Source: Lysobacterales bacterium (lineage in GTDB: Bacteria; Pseudomonadota; Gammaproteobacteria; Xanthomonadales; Xanthomonadaceae). From it: 23,474 nt of DNA. Under the pieces are notes generated by a model. The model did not search any database, had not been told where the DNA came from, and saw nothing but the letters and a program-made list of their open reading frames with translations. Location: the NCBI GenBank assembly GCA_015655035.1, contig JAATFS010000494.1:1-23474 (forward strand), written 5' to 3'. Of this stretch, positions 10,226-18,159 are shown piece after piece. Numbering within the stretch: position 1 is the first letter of the stretch; the number at the start of each line of letters is the position of its first letter. Made by a program: the position numbers and the translations under genes.

Positions 10226-12637
10226 ATGCACCCCTCCCGTCCTCCTCTCTCCCGGCTGCGCGGCGGCCTGCTTGCCCTGGCGCTTTGCAGTGCCCTGCCC
10301 GTAGGGGCGCAATCGCCTGAAACCGCCAGCCCATTGCAGCTACCGGCCGGCAGCCTGGAGCAGGCATTGAATACGCTGGCCCGGCAGACCGGCATCCAGG
10401 TCCTGTTCGCCAGCGCGGTCGTCTCCGGCCGGCAATCCCCGGCGGTGACTGGCCACTATCTTCCCGCGCAGGCCATGGCCCTGCTGACCCGCGGCCAGGG
10501 GCTCGTGGTCCGGCAACGCAGCCCGGGCATCTACGTCGTCACCACCGCGGCGACGGCAGCGTCCACCGCGGCGGCGGCGCAGACCGAGCACCCCGGCACC
10601 ACCGATCTGGCCAGGCTGACGGTTTCGGCTTCCACCGCGCGCATGCCGCTGGGCGAGAACGCCATGCCCAACACCATCACCGTCATCAGCCGCCATGACC
10701 TCGAACAGCAGCTTGCGCTGGGGTCGGACATTTCCAGCCTGATCTCCTCCCAGGTGGCGGCATTTGCCCCTGCCCGCGAAAAGCTCTCCAACTACGGCGA
10801 AAGCATGCGTGGGCGCGGCATCCTCTACATGATCGACGGGGTTCCGCAATCCACGCCGCTGCGTGACGGCTCGCGCGACTCGCACACCATTGATGCGTCG
10901 ATGATCGAGCGAATCGAGATCATCCACGGCTCCAACGCCCTGCAGGGCATCGGCGGAACCGGTGGCGTGGTCAACATCATCACCAAGCGCGCCCCGGTCG
11001 AACCAGACAGTGTCGTGTTCGAGAGCGAAATATCCGGATCGGCGGCAGCCCCGCACCGGACCGACAGCGACAGCGACAGCCAGCGCATGTCGGCGCTGGT
11101 GGGCGCGCGTGCGCACGAGATCGACCTGCTCGCGGGGTTGGCCTATGAAAAGCAGGGCCTGTTCTACGATGGCCACGGCAATGCAATCGGCGTCAACTCA
11201 CAAGGCGAGTTGATGGACTCCGAGTCGATCAGCGTTTTTGCCAAGCTCGGCTGGGATGTCGCTCCCGGCCAACGCCTGCAACTATCCACCAAGCGCTACC
11301 AACTGCGCGGACTGGACCACTACATCGCGCTCAACGGCGACTACCTGACCGGCAAGCCCACTTCCTCGATCCGCGGCGATACGCCGCTGGACCCGCCGAT
11401 GAACCTGTCGCGCTCCGTATCACTGGACTACACCGCCGCCGACCTGTGGGGCGGGCAACTGGCCGCGCAGGCGTTCTCGGTCGATTTCCAGGGCCGCTAC
11501 GGCGCTACCCAGTGGGACCCCTACGGCAACACCGGTGCGAACGCTGCCTGGGACCAGACCCAGAACGAATCGGAAAAGCGCGGCTTCAAGCTGACCCAGA
11601 ACTGGAACCGCATCGCCGGAACCACCCTGGACCTGACCCTGGGGCTGGACGGACTGCAGGACAAGACGCGCCAGGTTCTGCTTGCCAGCAAACTGGACTG
11701 GGTACCGGACACCACCTACCGCAGCCTGTCGCCATTGCTGCAGGCGCATTGGTGGCCCAGCGACCACGTGATGCTCTCAGGCGGGATCCGCTACGAACGC
11801 GGCCAACTGGACGTGAGCGACTACGTTACCCTGCCACGCTACGGCGCGCGCTCGGTGATGGGGGGCAAGCCCAGGATGAGCGAGACCCTGCCCAACGTCG
11901 GTGCGGTCTGGTACGTCAACGACGTCCTCAATCTCTACGCCTCCTACTCCGAAGGCTATACCGTCGCAGATGTCGGACGCGTGCTGCGCGCCATCAATAC
12001 CGATGGCCAACGCGTGGACAAATTGATCGATCTTTCCCCAGTGGTTTCCGACAACCGCGAGATCGGCCTGGAGTACGACGACGGTCGCTTCAGCGGCGAC
12101 ATCGCCTACTACGATTCCAAGTCCGACCTCGGCTCTGTCCTGGTCTACGACGCCGGCATCGATGCCTACAACGTGCAACGCCAGGCAACGCGGATCCAGG
12201 GCATCGAGGCCAACGCCGCGCTGCGTGTCGGGGAGGGCCGGCTCGGCCTGGGTTATGCGCATGCCAATGGCCGCTACGACTACGATGAAGACGGCCACCT
12301 GGACAGCGACCTGGCCGGCGTCAACATCGCACCGGACCGGTTGACGGCATTCTGGGAACAGGCCTGGACGTCGGCCTTCAGCACCCGGTTGCAGGCCAGC
12401 CGCGCCTTCGACAGGGATTTCTCCAGACTCGGCACCCGCGTGGCCAGTTTCGACGGCTACAGCACGATCGACCTGATCGCACGCTATGCCCTGCGCGAAA
12501 ACACGTTCACGTTGGGCATCCAGAACCTGGCCGACGCCCACTACATCAGCTACTACTCGCAGACCACTCCGTCCAACACCACCTACTACGCCGGACGCGG
12601 ACGGGTGGTAAGACTGACCTGGTCGTACCGGTTCTGA
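10226..12637 (+). CDS. TonB-dependent ferric-siderophore receptor with STN signalling domain
   Basis: An 803-residue outer-membrane receptor. The signal peptide ends near residue 28 (LPVGA). An STN domain covers about 37-105 (LPAGSLEQALNTLARQTGIQ, then TRGQGLVV), followed by an Ala/Thr linker, a TonB-box-like LARLTVSAST, and a plug domain at about 150-255 with LYMIDGVPQ and RIEIIHGSNALQGIGGTGGV. The beta-barrel ends in the canonical aromatic residue (LTWSYRF). The STN domain plus the adjacent fecI and fecR genes mark it as a transducing siderophore receptor: ligand binding would signal through FecR to the sigma factor. The plug and barrel motifs are reminiscent of hydroxamate/aerobactin-type receptors (IutA-like), but that ligand guess is weak. 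Confidence 0.88.
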   Translation: MHPSRPPLSRLRGGLLALALCSALPVGAQSPETASPLQLPAGSLEQALNTLARQTGIQVLFASAVVSGRQSPAVTGHYLPAQAMALLTRGQGLVVRQRSPGIYVVTTAATAASTAAAAQTEHPGTTDLARLTVSASTARMPLGENAMPNTITVISRHDLEQQLALGSDISSLISSQVAAFAPAREKLSNYGESMRGRGILYMIDGVPQSTPLRDGSRDSHTIDASMIERIEIIHGSNALQGIGGTGGVVNIITKRAPVEPDSVVFESEISGSAAAPHRTDSDSDSQRMSALVGARAHEIDLLAGLAYEKQGLFYDGHGNAIGVNSQGELMDSESISVFAKLGWDVAPGQRLQLSTKRYQLRGLDHYIALNGDYLTGKPTSSIRGDTPLDPPMNLSRSVSLDYTAADLWGGQLAAQAFSVDFQGRYGATQWDPYGNTGANAAWDQTQNESEKRGFKLTQNWNRIAGTTLDLTLGLDGLQDKTRQVLLASKLDWVPDTTYRSLSPLLQAHWWPSDHVMLSGGIRYERGQLDVSDYVTLPRYGARSVMGGKPRMSETLPNVGAVWYVNDVLNLYASYSEGYTVADVGRVLRAINTDGQRVDKLIDLSPVVSDNREIGLEYDDGRFSGDIAYYDSKSDLGSVLVYDAGIDAYNVQRQATRIQGIEANAALRVGEGRLGLGYAHANGRYDYDEDGHLDSDLAGVNIAPDRLTAFWEQAWTSAFSTRLQASRAFDRDFSRLGTRVASFDGYSTIDLIARYALRENTFTLGIQNLADAHYISYYSQTTPSNTTYYAGRGRVVRLTWSYRF

Positions 12638-12691
12638 TCCAGCCAGCAAGGCCCCCGGGCATGGAAGCCCGATACCCAGGCGCCAGGCAGC

Positions 12692-12716
12692 GCGCCCCGC
12701 CCGCCTGGCGGGGCGC
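12692..12716. terminator. Hairpin between two convergent receptor genes, possible bidirectional terminator
   Basis: GCGCCCCGCC (12692-12701) pairs perfectly with GGCGGGGCGC (12707-12716) around a 5-base loop. It sits 55 bp after the plus-strand receptor and 24 bp beyond the minus-strand receptor stop. Neither strand shows a T tract next to the stem, so efficient intrinsic termination is uncertain; the placement between convergent genes is the main support. Confidence 0.5.
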
Positions 12717-12739
12717 TAAAACCCCATGGCCCATTCGGA

Positions 12740-14788
12740 TCAGAGCCGCATGTTCAGGCCGATATACAGCAACCGCCCCGGCGCCGGCGAGAACATCGGC
12801 TGCGCCTGCTCCTGAAAGAAGCTGTCGTACCAGACATAGGCATACTCGCGGCCAGTGGCGTTCTTCAACTGCAGATCGACGCTCCAGTTCGGATTGATCC
12901 GGTACTTCGCGCTCAGGTCCAGCACCGCGAAGCTACCGAACTTCCCGGCGACATTGTTCTCTTCCAAGTAGTAGTCGCCCTGCGCCCGCCCCTGCAAGCC
13001 CAACTGCAACGCGTCGCTCGCATGGAATTCGACACCGATATTACTGATGTAGCGCGGCGTAGCCGCCACCTCATTACCTTCCAGCGACAGGCCCGCCGCG
13101 CGATCGTCGCGCTGGATCTTTGCTTCCTGGTAGGCATGCGAGGCCCACACTTCCCACTTGTCACCCAGCCGCGCACTGATCTGCGCATCCACGCCGCGCC
13201 GGCGCGTCTTGCCCAACTGCACCGTCGTGCCGGTCGCCGGCATGTTGGAGATCTCGTTTTCGGCATCCTGTTGCCACACCGCGATACGCGCTTGGGCACC
13301 CGCGAACGGGCTGAACTTCATCCCCAGTTCCATGCCGGTGTTGGTCGAGGGACTCATCGCCGCCTGCCCTGGAGTCAGATAGGCCGGCGCGGTGGACCCG
13401 GTCAACACCTGGAAGGTACGACCCCAGTTGGCATACACGTTGGTCTTTGGCGTCAGCGCATAGACCACGCCCAACTTGGGCTGATCGATGATGCCGTAGC
13501 GCTGCAACTTGCCGCTAGTGCCATCCACCAGGCGGGTATCGCCGCCAAAGCGATCCACGCGGTAGGCCGGCACGATCTTCAACGCCTCCACAGGCTGATA
13601 GATCGCCTGCACGAACGCACCCCAGTTGTCGAACGTATGGCGGTCGTCGTTCTGTATCCTCGCCGGCACAGACCAGAAATCGGTAGGCTCGGCATAGCTG
13701 AAACGCTCGCGCCGGTAGCCGTTGTCCTGATGCTCGTAGTTCAGTCCTCCCTCCAGGGTGAGCACTCCATTGGGCTGCCAGGTCAAGGTGCTGAGCATGC
13801 CGGTCTGCCGTTCGTCCCAGATCCGGCGTTGACGCGGCGCGTTGCCCGTGGGCAGATCACCGAACGTGACCCGGCGATCGTCCTCGTAGCGGTTGTAGTA
13901 GAGCTTGGTGCCGAAGAACAGGGTGCTGGCCAGCTTCAGGTCCAGATGGACGCCGACCTGGCGCATGTCGCGCTCGTCGCCATCGTTTGCGTTACGACCA
14001 TCCGATGCGCGACGGTCGGCCCTCATCTCGGCAGCCGTCATGAAACCCGGCTCTTCAGCCTCGTGGTGGTAGGCGCGCGCGGTCACGCCGATACGCCTGC
14101 CATCGTCGTAGAGATCGCCGTAGAACCATTTTCCTCCCACCGAATACTTTTTCGACGCGTCATGATCGCGATAGCCATCAGAGGCCTGCGTACCGACGAA
14201 GTAGTTCTGCGCCAGGCCATTGCTTTCCCTGCCTACCGCCAACTGCGCATCGCGGGTGTTGTAGCTGCCGTAGGCCAGACGGGCGTCGGTGTAGTTACCG
14301 CCCTGACGGGTGCCGAAATTGACGTTACCACCGATGTTGTGCAGGCCATAACGCGGATCGTTGGTTCCGCGCACCACTTCGATGTAACTGATCTCCAACG
14401 GGAAGATCATGTCGATGAAGCGCTGGTTGCCGCTGTTGACGTTACTGGGAATGCCATCGATCAGGGTCTTGATGGCGTTGAGATATCCCTCGCCATTGAA
14501 GGCGCGGAAACTCACCTTGCCGGACTCTGCACCTTGGCGCGTCTCGGTCAACTGGATGCCTGGCATCTGGCCCAGAAGTTCCCAGCTGTGGGATACGTTT
14601 TTGTCCTCAATCTGGTCGGCCCCGAGCACATCCACCGAGGTCAGCACCTGGTGTGCGGTGAGCTGACCCTCACCGTGGTCATGGACATCGACCTTGCCCA
14701 GGGTCAGCGTCGAGTCGGCCGATTGAGCGAGGGACTGCGGGGCGAGACAAACGGCCGCGATCGCGGCCACGAGAACGTGGACTTTCAT
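12740..14788 (-). CDS. TonB-dependent receptor, probably Zur/zinc-regulated
   Basis: A 682-residue outer-membrane receptor without an STN domain. The signal peptide ends near Ala21 (SLA). The mature N-terminus has a TonB-box-like LTLGKVDV and then a short acidic/His stretch HDHGEG (residues 36-41). The plug is at about 50-160 (SWELLGQMPGIQLTETRQGA, then LIDGIPSN and EVVRGTNDPRYG), and the barrel ends GLNMRL. The smaller size and missing STN domain separate it from the neighbouring siderophore receptor. A Zur-box-like dyad on the promoter suggests it is expressed when zinc is scarce, so zinc or a zinc-chelate is the likely cargo. Copper chelates or an iron compound cannot be ruled out from the sequence. 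No good ribosome site is seen before the ATG at 14788. Confidence 0.87.
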   Translation of the reverse strand: MKVHVLVAAIAAVCLAPQSLAQSADSTLTLGKVDVHDHGEGQLTAHQVLTSVDVLGADQIEDKNVSHSWELLGQMPGIQLTETRQGAESGKVSFRAFNGEGYLNAIKTLIDGIPSNVNSGNQRFIDMIFPLEISYIEVVRGTNDPRYGLHNIGGNVNFGTRQGGNYTDARLAYGSYNTRDAQLAVGRESNGLAQNYFVGTQASDGYRDHDASKKYSVGGKWFYGDLYDDGRRIGVTARAYHHEAEEPGFMTAAEMRADRRASDGRNANDGDERDMRQVGVHLDLKLASTLFFGTKLYYNRYEDDRRVTFGDLPTGNAPRQRRIWDERQTGMLSTLTWQPNGVLTLEGGLNYEHQDNGYRRERFSYAEPTDFWSVPARIQNDDRHTFDNWGAFVQAIYQPVEALKIVPAYRVDRFGGDTRLVDGTSGKLQRYGIIDQPKLGVVYALTPKTNVYANWGRTFQVLTGSTAPAYLTPGQAAMSPSTNTGMELGMKFSPFAGAQARIAVWQQDAENEISNMPATGTTVQLGKTRRRGVDAQISARLGDKWEVWASHAYQEAKIQRDDRAAGLSLEGNEVAATPRYISNIGVEFHASDALQLGLQGRAQGDYYLEENNVAGKFGSFAVLDLSAKYRINPNWSVDLQLKNATGREYAYVWYDSFFQEQAQPMFSPAPGRLLYIGLNMRL

Positions 14789-14836
14789 TGAAATTCGGGA
14801 GGCCCTGAGATCGAACGGATGAACGGCAATGCCGAT

Positions 14837-14856
14837 TTAGTTACAGTATAACATAT
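14837..14856 (-). promoter_or_regulatory. Extended -10 promoter overlapped by a Zur-box-like dyad
   Basis: Read on the minus strand the sequence is TGTTATACTGTAAC. This differs from the core of the classical Zur consensus (TGTTATANTATAAC) at one fixed position. Five of six arm pairs of the GTTA...TAAC dyad (14840-14852) are symmetric. The same bases hold TATACT preceded by TGT, a good extended -10, with no clear -35. The likely transcript start is about 50 bp before the receptor ATG at 14788. A repressor bound here would block the polymerase directly. Confidence 0.6.
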
Positions 14857-15069
14857 CACTCTGCGTCATCCCCTCGTCCCTGGCATTCCCAGCCGGTCAT
14901 GCACGTGCACCTCGACATCCAAGACAGCGGTCGCCGCCGCCTGCACGGCACAGTGATTGCGTCGCAGCTCCTGTCACGTTTGCCGGCGTTGATGCACGCC
15001 GCACCGACAGTTCCGTTACCTGCAGATACCGCCCGTTGAAGGCGTCATCATTGCCCGCAAGCCCGCCCC

Positions 15070-16005
15070 TCAGTGGAGGCTTGCAACGTAGGCGGTGATG
15101 GTCAGCAGCGAGACGATGGTGGTGCCCAAGACGGTCGCTGCCGTGGTACTGGCCTCCCGCCGATGGAATTCGGCGAGCATGAATGGACCGGTTCCAGTTG
15201 GCAGTGCTGCCATCAGCACGGCCGTGTGGGCCAACATCGGCGGCAGAGCAAACACGTGCCTGGCCAGCACCCAGACCAGCACAGGTTGAGCGAGCAGCTT
15301 TCCCATGCCCAGCATTACCGCGCTTCTGGCCGTGCCCGGGACGATGTTGCGCCGCTCGCCCAGGAACAAGCCCAACGCAATCAAGGCACATGGTGCGGCC
15401 GAGCCGCCCAGCAGTTTGAGGAACGTCTCCACCGGTACCGGTACCGATACCCCGGTCGCCATCGGGACGATACCCAACAGGGGGGCGAGCAGCAGAGGAT
15501 TGCGAGCCAAGGACCGAATCACTTTCCACAGCACGTGGTGAAGGCGTTGCTCCCCCTGCAGCCCCACCTCGATCAGCACGATCGCCACCGCGAACAGCGC
15601 GCACACCGTCAGCAGAGTGGCCACCAGCACCGCGGCCAGCGACGACAGTCCCAGCACGGCCGCAGCCAAGGGAAACCCGATGAATCCAGTGTTCGCATAA
15701 GAGGCATTGAGCCCATCAATGCTGGCATCGGCCAACGCGTGACCGCCGCGGCGCCGGAGGAACACGGTAGCCACAAACACCAAGGCCGTGCCACCACCGA
15801 AACTCAGCAGGAATCCCGGTTGCCAGAGTTCCCGCCAATGCGCATTGGCCACCACGTCAAAAAGCAGCGCAGGCAAGGCCAGATACACGACGAAACGATT
15901 CAACTCGCGGGTGGAATGCGCCCCTAGCGCTCCACTTCGGCGAGCGCCCCAACCGGCAAGAACCAGGGCAAAGATGGGCAAGACAATCGCCAAAACAGAC
16001 AACAT
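15070..16005 (-). CDS. AEC-family transporter (auxin efflux carrier superfamily)
   Basis: A 311-residue integral membrane protein with about ten hydrophobic segments arranged as two repeats. It begins MLSVLAIVLPIFALVLAGWG and includes the conserved loop around RELNRFVVYLALPALLFDVV and NTGFIGFPLA, both typical of the family. AEC proteins are secondary transporters; bacterial members move malate, malonate or related organic acids and amino-acid-like compounds. The gene is divergent from a LysR-type regulator with 95 bp between the starts, a common arrangement in which the regulator controls the transporter. The substrate is unknown. Confidence 0.88.
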   Translation of the reverse strand: MLSVLAIVLPIFALVLAGWGARRSGALGAHSTRELNRFVVYLALPALLFDVVANAHWRELWQPGFLLSFGGGTALVFVATVFLRRRGGHALADASIDGLNASYANTGFIGFPLAAAVLGLSSLAAVLVATLLTVCALFAVAIVLIEVGLQGEQRLHHVLWKVIRSLARNPLLLAPLLGIVPMATGVSVPVPVETFLKLLGGSAAPCALIALGLFLGERRNIVPGTARSAVMLGMGKLLAQPVLVWVLARHVFALPPMLAHTAVLMAALPTGTGPFMLAEFHRREASTTAATVLGTTIVSLLTITAYVASLH

Positions 16006-16100
16006 TCGGGTGCGCTACCGGAGGAGACGGCGGAAAGCTTACTGGCCCCACATCAATGCGCTCCAATGCTTTTTCGTTCCACAAGCGATACTCTTTTTGC

Positions 16101-16985
16101 ATGGTTGAAACCCGTGCCCTTCGCTACTTCCTGGCTGTGGCAGACACGCTGCACTTCGGGCGTGCCGCGGAACGGCTCCACGTCACCCAGCCTCCTGTGA
16201 GTCGCCAGATCGCGGCCCTGGAGCGAAGCTTGGGCGTTTCGCTGTTGGAGCGAGACTCCCGGCACGTCCGGCTGACCCCGGCCGGCGTCCGCTTTCGAGA
16301 GGACGCTCAAGCCATTGTTCTGTCCCTGGAGCAAGCGCGCCAAACCGCGCGCCAGATCGATGCTGGCGAACAAGGGGCGTTGGACATCGGGTTCATGATG
16401 CATGCCGCCCACAGCTCCGTGCCGGCGCTGGCCAAACGGTTCATGGCCGCCTACCCGCGGATACACCTGCGTTTGCGGGAGGTATTGCCGCTGGCGCTGA
16501 TCGACAGCGTCCGCTCGGGGTCGCTCGACGCGGGGATCGGGTTTGAACCAAGGGCGACGCGCGACATGGAGGTCATGCCTCTTCTGGAAGAATCCCTTTG
16601 CGTGGCTCTGCCGGCCGATCATCGCCTCGCACAACACCCGTCGATCGCGATTGAGGCACTGGACGGCGAGCCGTTGATCACGGCGCCGGCTGAAGTGGTG
16701 CCCACGCTGCGAGAAGCGATCGAGGCGTGCTTCAGAGCCGCCGGGCTGCGGCCGCAAATCCGCCTGGAAGTGCAACTGCAGCAGAGCATCGTAAGCCTCG
16801 TCGCGAGCGGATTGGGAATTGCGCTGGTTCCCAATTCACTGAGCCGGATGGGCGTGCCGGGCGTCGCCTTTGTGCATTTGGAAGGCGCGCCTCTTCTGCG
16901 GCAAGTGCTCTTCTGGCGCAGCGCCAATCGCAACCCTGCGATGCCACGCCTTCTGGACTGCGTGGAGCGCTGCGTTGCACGCTGA
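16101..16985 (+). CDS. LysR-type transcriptional regulator
   Basis: A 294-residue LysR regulator. The winged helix-turn-helix is at residues 1-60 (ALRYFLAVADTLHFGRAAER, then TQPPVSRQIAALERSLG and RLTPAG). A linker helix and a periplasmic-binding-protein-like effector domain follow, with LPADHRLA and VASGLGIALVP. The sequence resembles the BenM/CatM/CbbR part of the family. The start is placed at ATG 16101 because the conserved N-terminus begins there; an in-frame start at 16056 would add 15 unlikely residues. It probably controls the divergent AEC transporter and its own gene. No convincing T-N11-A dyad was found in the shared 95-bp region. Confidence 0.9.
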   Translation: MVETRALRYFLAVADTLHFGRAAERLHVTQPPVSRQIAALERSLGVSLLERDSRHVRLTPAGVRFREDAQAIVLSLEQARQTARQIDAGEQGALDIGFMMHAAHSSVPALAKRFMAAYPRIHLRLREVLPLALIDSVRSGSLDAGIGFEPRATRDMEVMPLLEESLCVALPADHRLAQHPSIAIEALDGEPLITAPAEVVPTLREAIEACFRAAGLRPQIRLEVQLQQSIVSLVASGLGIALVPNSLSRMGVPGVAFVHLEGAPLLRQVLFWRSANRNPAMPRLLDCVERCVAR

Positions 16986-16989
16986 ACAA

Positions 16990-17031
16990 GGATGCTGGAA
17001 TACGGATGCTGGAATACGGATGCTGGAACAC
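16990..17031. repeat. Three tandem copies of a 14-bp unit
   Basis: GGATGCTGGAATAC occurs at 16990-17003 and 17004-17017. A third copy at 17018-17031 differs only near its end (GGATGCTGGAACAC). The array begins 5 bp after the LysR stop codon and ends just before the IS3-family remnant. It could be slippage, or part of a larger variable repeat array, trimmed by the IS insertion. Confidence 0.8.
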
Positions 17032-17034
17032 CAT

Positions 17035-17440
17035 GACACGCAGGGTTCGCAGTGGGCGGCGATCGAGTCGATCACCGGCAATACCGGTTAGTCGGCCCAG
17101 ACGTCGAGGCCGTGGCTACGCCGGACAGACGTGATCAGGGCCAGCGCCCCGGCCTGACGACGGACGACCGGTTGAATCCCCCAGCACGTGAGCCTGCACT
17201 ACGGCAAACGGTTGGCGCAGACAGCAATCGCACCGTCGGCGGACAGCGCGCGCGATTCGTATGACAACGCGCTGACTGACACAATCAACGGGCGGTGGCA
17301 TATGGACGAGGTAATCGATCGCAAGCGTGGCTTAGCCGGGAGCGGGAACTAGTCACGCTCGACTGGGTTCACTGGTTCAATTACAAACGACGGCTGGGCC
17401 GATCGGGCACATCCCGCCAGCAGAGACCGGAGCGGCTTGT
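17035..17440 (+). pseudogene. Degenerate IS3-family transposase remnant (orfA fragments joined to orfB C-terminus)
   Basis: Three frames carry pieces of one IS3-type element in the right order. QWAAIESI (from 17050) and GQRPGLTTDDR (about 17135-17165) resemble IS3 OrfA. Then comes YGKRLAQTAIAPSADSARD followed by SYDNALTDTINGRW (17200-17300), the OrfB catalytic end. After a stop at 17350-17352 the next frame continues ELVTLDWVHWFNYKRRLG (to about 17400). Most of orfB is missing between the orfA and orfB pieces. The OrfB motif that usually contains the catalytic Glu (NALAETING) reads NALTDTING here, so Glu is replaced by Asp. The element is dead through frameshifts, stops and deletion. No terminal inverted repeats were identified. 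Confidence 0.72.
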
Positions 17441-17529
17441 TGTCGGCAACAAGCCGGTCAGGCCGAGGTGGCCTGCCTCAAACCCGACGGCTTCCACGAA
17501 AGTCGGGATGGTTCAGCGGCTGTTCCGAC

Positions 17530-17850
17530 CGGGTCACCCAGAGGAAAATCAATTCCACAGCGGCGACAACCAGGGCTACTTGAGAGACAACGGGCTGGTG
17601 TGCTCGATGAGCGCGGTAGGCCATTGTGGTGACTGCGCCGCCTGCGCGGGCTGCTTCGGCATGCTCAAGCGTGAGCGGGTCTACAGCACGAAGCATGCAA
17701 CCTCGATGCGGCAAGGGCTGATGTGCTTGAATACGTCGAGCGCCTCCACAATCCGAGGATGCGGCGAAGGACTGCCAGGCAGTATCTGAAGTTCCTCCCT
17801 TCACGACCGTCCGTGATTTCGGGTTGGAACGCTAAGTCGTGCGACTGGTC
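17530..17850 (+). pseudogene. Second degenerate IS3-family OrfB C-terminal remnant
   Basis: The segment DNGLVCSMSAVGHCGD then CAACAGCFGMLKRERVY (about 17585-17690) matches the catalytic end of an IS3-family OrfB. After a frameshift near 17704 it continues DAARADVLEYVERLHNPRM (17705-17760) and a short tail. In intact relatives the equivalent of the ACAGCF motif is A(C/M)E(G/S)FF, so the catalytic Glu is lost here, as well as the frame. It differs in sequence from the remnant at 17035-17440, so these are two insertions or a nested pair. Ends could not be defined. Confidence 0.65.
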
Positions 17851-18148
17851 CCTACATAGAAGCCGGTGGGCTCCCTGTTTGAAGTCCGGCACCCGATAGG
17901 GCTTCCAGGCCTGTGCTTTGGCCGTGGAACAATAACGGCCTCGCCCTGCTTGCCCTCGACCCGGCCCCTTGGCCACGCTCAGTTCGCGGATTTTCCGGTG
18001 GCTCAGCTTAAACTGGGTGCCTCGGCGACACGGGGCATAGGCCTGCGTCGCAACATTGACTTGATCCGGCGTGAGTGACCGCTGCAACCGCGCGCAACAA
18101 AGAACACCGTGAGTTGCCGCCAGACCCGGATTGAGCGCTACAACCCGT
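17851..18148. other. Stretch between the IS remnants and mutS without a recognised gene
   Basis: Neither strand shows a convincing gene. A 70-codon plus-strand frame (17866-18078) has no recognisable family and no good ribosome site. With 16986-17850 this makes 1.17 kb without an intact gene, bounded by LysR and mutS. The last 40 bp or so before mutS probably belong to the native mutS leader. Any mutS promoter would lie here but I cannot place it. Confidence 0.5.
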
Positions 18149-18159
18149 AAGGACGTTTC

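Noticed and set aside
13022..14791. Plus-strand open frame of about 590 codons opposite the second TonB-dependent receptor
   Set aside because: Shadow of the receptor gene; no recognisable motifs.
15430..15455. Repeated GGTACC/GATACC units inside the AEC transporter
   Set aside because: They encode a Val-Pro-Val-Pro stretch in the normal frame; no sign of a regulatory site.
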